From an uncultured Gammaproteobacteria bacterium (GTDB lineage: Bacteria > Pseudomonadota > Gammaproteobacteria > UBA9214), in assembly GCA_905480305.1 (NCBI GenBank), contig CAJQPV010000304.1:1-10913 (forward strand): a stretch of DNA of 10,913 nucleotides. The letters are read 5' to 3'. The translations under genes were made by a program, and so were the position numbers. The notes under the pieces are model-generated. The model was given only the letters and a program-made list of their open reading frames with translations. It did no database searches and was not told where the DNA came from. Shown piece after piece: positions 7,017 to 10,913 of the stretch. Within the stretch, counting starts at the first letter, position 1. Each line of letters opens with the position of its first letter.

Positions 7017-7411
7017 AAACCGGTCTGCTACTAATTACTCACGGAAATGTTGGTCGTGACATGCTGGACACCGTCACTGAAATACTCGGCAACTGCCCGT
7101 TACCTGCCGAGGCCATCGCCGTGCATTCGGGTGACGATCCTGACCTGCTGTTCGAGGCAGCCAGCCGGCTTGCCAACAAACTCGACCAGGGTGATGGCGT
7201 ACTGGTACTAACCGATCTGTATGGCAGCACACCCAGCAACATTGCTACCCGGCTCACCGGCACGCATAACCGGCGTGTTATTTCGGGCGCAAACATTCCA
7301 ATGCTGATACGCATTTTTAACTACCCGGAACTGGCGATGGAAGGACTCTGCGAAAAAGCCATTAACGGTGCACACGACGGCATTATCAGCACCGGAAAAG
7401 AGGCCTCCTGA
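7013..7411 (+). CDS. Mannose-family PTS EIIA protein
   Basis: A 132-residue single-domain EIIA-Man. It begins GLLLITHGNVG with phosphoacceptor H10 (as in E. coli ManX). It also has the family motifs VLTDLYGSTPSN (residues about 63-74) and SGANIPMLIRIFNY (about 91-104). The IIB domain that follows IIA in E. coli ManX is missing, and no IIC/IID genes are present, so sugar transport through this protein is unlikely. A regulatory role, accepting phosphate from HPr, is the usual inference for such orphan EIIA-Man proteins in proteobacteria. The ATG overlaps the rapZ stop (ATGA at 7013-7016), with AGGGA just upstream as ribosome binding site. Truncation of rapZ would remove the coupled ribosomes but leave this site. 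Confidence 0.93.
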   Translation: MKTGLLLITHGNVGRDMLDTVTEILGNCPLPAEAIAVHSGDDPDLLFEAASRLANKLDQGDGVLVLTDLYGSTPSNIATRLTGTHNRRVISGANIPMLIRIFNYPELAMEGLCEKAINGAHDGIISTGKEAS

Positions 7412-7412
7412 C

Positions 7413-7682
7413 ATGCAGGAAAGACCGGTTACCATCATTAACAAACTCGGCCTGCATGCGCGCGCTGCAGCCAGATTCGTCACTGTCGCCTCATCTTTTT
7501 CCAGCAGCATCGATATAGCCAGGGACGGTCAGAAGGTCAATGGCAAGAGTATCATGGGCGTAATGATGCTGGCCGCGTCACGTGGCACCGAGCTAGTTAT
7601 CATAACCGACGGCAGCGATGAAGTAGCAGCTGCTGACAGTCTTGCCGGGCTGGTAACCGACCGCTTCGGCGAGCAGGAATAG
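7413..7682 (+). CDS. ptsH: Phosphocarrier protein HPr
   Basis: An 89-residue HPr. The ATG at 7413 is chosen over in-frame upstream starts because AAAAGAGG (7396-7403) lies 9 bases before it, the preceding gene ends at 7411, and the protein then numbers exactly like canonical HPr. H15 in NKLGLHARAAA is the EI/EIIA phosphorylation site, and S46 in NGKSIMGVMML is the HprK site. In the cytoplasm it would carry phosphate from EI to EIIA-Ntr and EIIA-Man. Its Ser46 form, made by the HprK encoded two genes upstream, normally slows that relay. Only one base separates it from the EIIA-Man stop. It could also be named NPr/ptsO-like; the presence of hprK and Ser46 argues for HPr. Confidence 0.95.
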   Translation: MQERPVTIINKLGLHARAAARFVTVASSFSSSIDIARDGQKVNGKSIMGVMMLAASRGTELVIITDGSDEVAAADSLAGLVTDRFGEQE

Positions 7683-7687
7683 CTCCC

Positions 7688-7709
7688 GCCCGGCGAGCCA
7701 AGGCCGGGC
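7688..7709 (+). other. Hairpin between ptsH and ptsI
   Basis: GCCCGGC (7688-7694) and GCCGGGC (7703-7709) form a perfect 7-bp GC stem with an 8-base loop, starting 5 bases after the ptsH stop. There is no following T-tract, so it is probably not a full terminator. It is a candidate mRNA-stability or processing element that could let ptsH and ptsI be expressed at different levels. The ptsI ribosome binding site (AAGGA, 7721-7725) lies outside the stem. Confidence 0.45.
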
Positions 7710-7737
7710 CACACAGACTAAAGGAAATCAACGGCAC

Positions 7738-9471
7738 ATGAGCCTGGCACTTTCCGGCATAGGAGTATCCCGCGGCGTTGCCATCGGCAAGGCACATATC
7801 ATTCTGCGTGGCAGTATCGAGGTACTGGAAAGCGCCATCCCCGAACACCTTGTCGACCACGAAATTGTACGCTTTCTCAACGCAGTCGACAGCGCCCGAC
7901 TGCAACTGCAGGCGATCCAGAAACGCATTCCCGCGAATACCGGCGTCGATATTGCAGCTTTCATCGAAACGCATCTGCTGATGCTGGATGATGCAATGCT
8001 GGTAACCATTCCGGTGGATCTTATTCGCGAGCATCACTGTAATGCCGAATGGGCCCTGAAGTTACAACGTGATGCCGTTGTCAGTGTGTTTGAAAAAATG
8101 GATGACGCCTACCTGCGTACTCGTCGTGACGATATCGACCACGTCATCAACCGCATTCAACGCTTTTTGCTGGACAGCAACCAGAGCGACGACAAGGGCG
8201 AAAACATAGTCATGGATAATGCCATCGTACTGGCCTATGACCTCACCCCGGCAGAATCCGTTATGCTCGAACACCAGGGTATCAAGGCATTTGCTACCGA
8301 ATGCGGCGGCCCGCTTTCGCATACCGCCATCCATGCACGCAGCATGCAGATACCGGCAATGGTTGGCACGCATGGACTGCAACGCTACATCCAGGATGGT
8401 GAGACTGTCATTCTTGACGGCCTGCAGGGCGTACTGATCGCCGCTGCAGATGAACAGACGCTTGACTACTATCGCGAGCGACAGGAGAAGGAATTTCAAC
8501 GCCAGATTGAACTGGCAAAGCTGGTAGATATGCCTGCCGTCACACGCGACGGCACTGCTGTCAGATTAATGGCAAATATCGAGTTACCGGAAGATATCGA
8601 CGCCGTAAGCCGCACCAGCGCCAACGGTGTCGGCCTGTACCGCACCGAATTCCTGTACATGAACCGCCTGCAGCCACCGGACGAAGAAGAGCAGTATGAC
8701 TGTTACGTCGGCGTTATCGAGGCTCTCAAGGGCAAGCCCCTGACCATACGCACACTGGACATGGGCGCTGACAAACAGGCCGGGGGCATCGGCGTTTGCA
8801 GCAACTCGGCACTGGGTCTGCGTGCCATTCGGCTGTGCCTGAAAAATCGCTCACAGTTCACACCCCAGTTGCGCGCCATCCTGCGAGCCTCTGCGCACGG
8901 CCCGGTGCGACTGATGATACCGATGCTTTCCAACACCAGTGAACTGCACGAGGTGCTGGCGTTGATAAACGACACAAAAATCTCCCTGCAGCGTGAATCA
9001 ATGGCGTTTGCCGCGGATATACAGATTGGCGGCATGATCGAGGTGCCCGCCGCCGCACTGACCGCAGCTGATTTTGCCAGCCACCTGGATTTTCTGTCCA
9101 TTGGCACCAATGATCTGATTCAATATACACTGGCCATCGACCGCGTCGATGACGAGGTGAACTACCTCTATGATCCGCTGCACCCTGCCGTGCTAAGGTT
9201 GATAAAAATGACCATCGATGCCGGCAAGGTAGCCGGCATCCCGGTGGCGATGTGCGGTGAGATGGCCGGTGACCCCCGCTACACGCGGCTGCTGCTTGGT
9301 ATGGGGCTGAGCGAGTTCAGCATGCACCACACTGCGCTGACGGAAGTTAAAAGCGTCATCCACTCAAGCTCCATCGAGGCACTGAAGCCACTGGTACAGG
9401 AACTGCTGGATCATACCCGTACCGGTCAAATCCCGGAACGCATTGAGTCCCTCAACCAAAATACCTTCTGA
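7738..9471 (+). CDS. ptsI: PTS phosphoenolpyruvate-protein phosphotransferase (enzyme I)
   Basis: A 577-residue enzyme I of standard length (E. coli 575), without the N-terminal GAF domain of EI-Ntr (PtsP). It autophosphorylates from PEP and passes phosphate to HPr. The N-terminal HPr-binding/phosphohistidine half carries H195 in ECGGPLSHTAIHARS. The C-terminal PEP-binding TIM barrel has GVGLYRTEFLYM, TIRTLDMGADK, ALGLRAIRLCL, LSIGTNDLIQYTLAIDR (about 453-469) and catalytic C506 in AMCGEMAGD. Around the active His the usual GGRTSHT is GGPLSHT, a variant at a non-catalytic position. The ATG at 7738 has AAGGA 12 bases upstream, slightly far. It is the last gene of the PTS block and is followed by a 97-base gap before mgtE. 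Confidence 0.96.
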   Translation: MSLALSGIGVSRGVAIGKAHIILRGSIEVLESAIPEHLVDHEIVRFLNAVDSARLQLQAIQKRIPANTGVDIAAFIETHLLMLDDAMLVTIPVDLIREHHCNAEWALKLQRDAVVSVFEKMDDAYLRTRRDDIDHVINRIQRFLLDSNQSDDKGENIVMDNAIVLAYDLTPAESVMLEHQGIKAFATECGGPLSHTAIHARSMQIPAMVGTHGLQRYIQDGETVILDGLQGVLIAAADEQTLDYYRERQEKEFQRQIELAKLVDMPAVTRDGTAVRLMANIELPEDIDAVSRTSANGVGLYRTEFLYMNRLQPPDEEEQYDCYVGVIEALKGKPLTIRTLDMGADKQAGGIGVCSNSALGLRAIRLCLKNRSQFTPQLRAILRASAHGPVRLMIPMLSNTSELHEVLALINDTKISLQRESMAFAADIQIGGMIEVPAAALTAADFASHLDFLSIGTNDLIQYTLAIDRVDDEVNYLYDPLHPAVLRLIKMTIDAGKVAGIPVAMCGEMAGDPRYTRLLLGMGLSEFSMHHTALTEVKSVIHSSSIEALKPLVQELLDHTRTGQIPERIESLNQNTF

Positions 9472-9486
9472 ACAGCCCTTACTGCC

Positions 9487-9525
9487 TTACCGTACAGGAA
9501 TCCTGCTGGTACACTGCGCGCAGTG
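9487..9525 (+). promoter_or_regulatory. Possible mgtE promoter with palindromic operator-like site
   Basis: The 97-base gap between ptsI and mgtE holds a 14-base perfect palindrome, CACTGCGCGCAGTG (9512-9525). It overlaps a possible -10 box TACACT (9510-9515), which has TTACCG (9487-9492) 17 bases upstream as a weak -35. The palindrome could be a repressor site or a small hairpin (5-bp stem, CGCG loop). No terminator T-tract was seen in the gap. The palindrome is clear; promoter and operator functions are speculative. Confidence 0.3.
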
Positions 9526-9568
9526 CGGAGCCGACTGATACTGGCAAGAACAGATATGACGTACACCC

Positions 9569-10913
9569 ATGACTGAAACAGCTGACACTCATACCACCAG
9601 TAGCCACCGGCTGGAAATACTGACCGAAGCACTCGATTCGGGTGCTGCCAGCCAGATCAGGAAGCTGCTCTCCAACCTGCATTCAGCAGAAATAGCCGAT
9701 CTTCTGGAGTCCTTCCCGCACGGCCCACGCGAAATACTCTGGGGACTGGTCCAGCCTGATGACCATGGCGAGACGCTGGTCCACCTGAATGACGAGGTAC
9801 GTGCCGGCCTCATCGATGCAATGAACACCGATGACCTGGTCGCCGCCACCGAAGGCCTTGATGCCGATGACCTGGCCGATCTGATCAAGGACCTGCCGGG
9901 CGCTGTTATCCAGGAAATCCTGCATTCCATGGACAAGCAGAACCGCGATCGACTGGTATCGGTACTGTACTACCCGGAGGACACCGCCGGCGGCCTGATG
10001 AACGTCGACACGGTGACGGTACGTGCCGATGTCACCCTGGATGTTGTGCTGCGTTACCTGCGCCTGCATATCGACATTCCGGATAACACTGATAACCTGA
10101 TCGTGGTAGACCGCAACGACAACTACAAGGGCATACTGCCATTGAGCCGCCTGTTGACCAACGACCCGGAACTGCTGGTCGCCGAGATCATGAACGGCGA
10201 AACCGCTGCGATTTCTGCAACCATGGAGGACACCGAGGTGGCCCGCCTGTTCGAGACCCACGACCTGCTATCGGCACCGGTAATCAGCGAGGAAGGCAAA
10301 CTGCTGGGACGCATTACCATTGATGACGTGGTTGACGTGATTCGCGAAGATGCGGACCATTCCCTGTTGCGACTCGCCGGCCTGGACGAGGAAGATGATA
10401 CCTTCGCACCGGTGGTAAAGAGTGCCCGGCGTCGCGCCGTCTGGCTGGGCATCAACCTGTTCACCGCACTTTTGGCGTCATGGGTCATTGGATTATTCCA
10501 GGCAACACTGGAACAGGTGGTAGCACTGGCGGTACTGATGCCGATTGTTGCCAGCATGGGGGGTATTGCCGGCAGCCAGACGCTGATTATTGTTATCCGC
10601 GGCATGGCACTTGGCCAGATTGGTCACACCAATGCGCGCTGGCTGATGTACAAAGAGCTCGCAGTCAGTGCACTAAACGGTATTGGCTGGGCGGTCGTGG
10701 TTGCCGTCATCGCCGCAACCTGGTTTCATGACCAGACCATCGGCATCATCATTGGTGCCGCCCTGATTATCAACCTGATCTTTGCCGCAGTAGCCGGCCT
10801 CAGCATTCCGTTTCTGCTGCAAACCATGAACGTCGATCCGGCACATGCCGGCACCGTGTTGCTAACCACGGTAACAGACATCGTTGGGTTTATGGTATTC
10901 CTGGGACTGGGAA
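9569..10913 (+). CDS. mgtE: Magnesium transporter/channel MgtE, 3' end cut by window
   Basis: The frame from ATG 9569 stays open to the last base, giving 448 residues; MgtE proteins are about 450, so only a short C-terminal tail should be missing. Domain order fits MgtE: a helical N domain (about residues 10-130, with repeated TDDLVAATEGLDADDLADLI-type segments), a pair of CBS domains (about 135-270, starting YYPEDTAGGLM), a connecting helix, then five membrane segments from about residue 287. The pore-region motif MPIVASMGGIAGSQTL and D437 in TDIVGFMVFLGLG (equivalent to the Mg-binding Asp of the Thermus structure) are present. The cytoplasmic domains close the channel when internal Mg2+ is high. 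No good ribosome binding site is visible before the ATG. It has its own upstream gap, so it may be transcribed separately from the PTS genes. Confidence 0.93.
   Translation, partial: MTETADTHTTSSHRLEILTEALDSGAASQIRKLLSNLHSAEIADLLESFPHGPREILWGLVQPDDHGETLVHLNDEVRAGLIDAMNTDDLVAATEGLDADDLADLIKDLPGAVIQEILHSMDKQNRDRLVSVLYYPEDTAGGLMNVDTVTVRADVTLDVVLRYLRLHIDIPDNTDNLIVVDRNDNYKGILPLSRLLTNDPELLVAEIMNGETAAISATMEDTEVARLFETHDLLSAPVISEEGKLLGRITIDDVVDVIREDADHSLLRLAGLDEEDDTFAPVVKSARRRAVWLGINLFTALLASWVIGLFQATLEQVVALAVLMPIVASMGGIAGSQTLIIVIRGMALGQIGHTNARWLMYKELAVSALNGIGWAVVVAVIAATWFHDQTIGIIIGAALIINLIFAAVAGLSIPFLLQTMNVDPAHAGTVLLTTVTDIVGFMVFLGLG

Noticed and set aside
7368..7412. Longer HPr starting 15 codons upstream
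   Set aside because: The extension overlaps the EIIA-Man coding region. The ATG at 7413 has a good ribosome binding site and places His and Ser exactly at 15 and 46.
9556..9576. Six-codon frame (MTYTHD) overlapping the mgtE start, as a magnesium leader peptide
   Set aside because: There is no ribosome binding site before it, no proline run, and no attenuator-like structure. It is too short to separate from chance.

Overview
This window is a compact, one-directional gene cluster on the + strand. It matches the well-known gammaproteobacterial lipopolysaccharide-export / rpoN / regulatory-PTS locus. The gene order kdsD-kdsC-lptC-lptA-lptB-rpoN-hpf-ptsN is the same as in Escherichia coli. The right half differs from the enteric version: hprK sits between ptsN and rapZ, a mannose-family EIIA gene precedes the HPr gene, and a full-length enzyme I follows. 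That arrangement points to a deeper-branching gammaproteobacterium (or a close relative), not an enterobacterium. Genus cannot be told from this sequence. I saw no insertion sequence, phage gene, CRISPR array, tRNA or rRNA, and no gene-free stretch longer than about 100 bases.

Layout. 1-462: 3' end of kdsD (end of the SIS domain plus two CBS domains). 480-2815: kdsC, lptC, lptA and lptB, which make the Kdo precursor and supply the periplasmic and ATPase parts of the Lpt machine. 2816-2913: a 98-base gap with a convincing promoter region. It holds a -24/-12 (sigma-54-type) element overlapping a sigma-70-like -10 box, plus two very short ORFs, the second touching the rpoN start codon. 2914-4365: rpoN. 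4388-4708: hpf. 4755-7682: ptsN, hprK, rapZ, EIIA-Man and ptsH. 7738-9471: ptsI. After a further 97-base gap, 9569 to the window end carries an almost complete mgtE magnesium transporter/channel gene.

How it fits together. The left third feeds outer-membrane LPS biogenesis. The middle encodes sigma-54 and a ribosome hibernation factor. The right third encodes a complete PTS phosphorelay (EI to HPr to EIIA-Ntr and EIIA-Man) with no sugar permease (EIIB/EIIC), so it is probably regulatory. HPr keeps both His15 (the EI target) and Ser46 (the HprK target). Many genes overlap by ATGA or GTGA, implying translational coupling.

The clearest anomaly is rapZ. One base is missing at about 6331-6332, so the protein would stop after 67 residues, although everything downstream is intact in the other frame. 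Either this is a genuine recent pseudogene or a single-base sequence error. The second point worth attention is the likely sigma-54 promoter directly upstream of rpoN itself. Otherwise the window is ordinary core genome, and I do not see an undescribed system in it.
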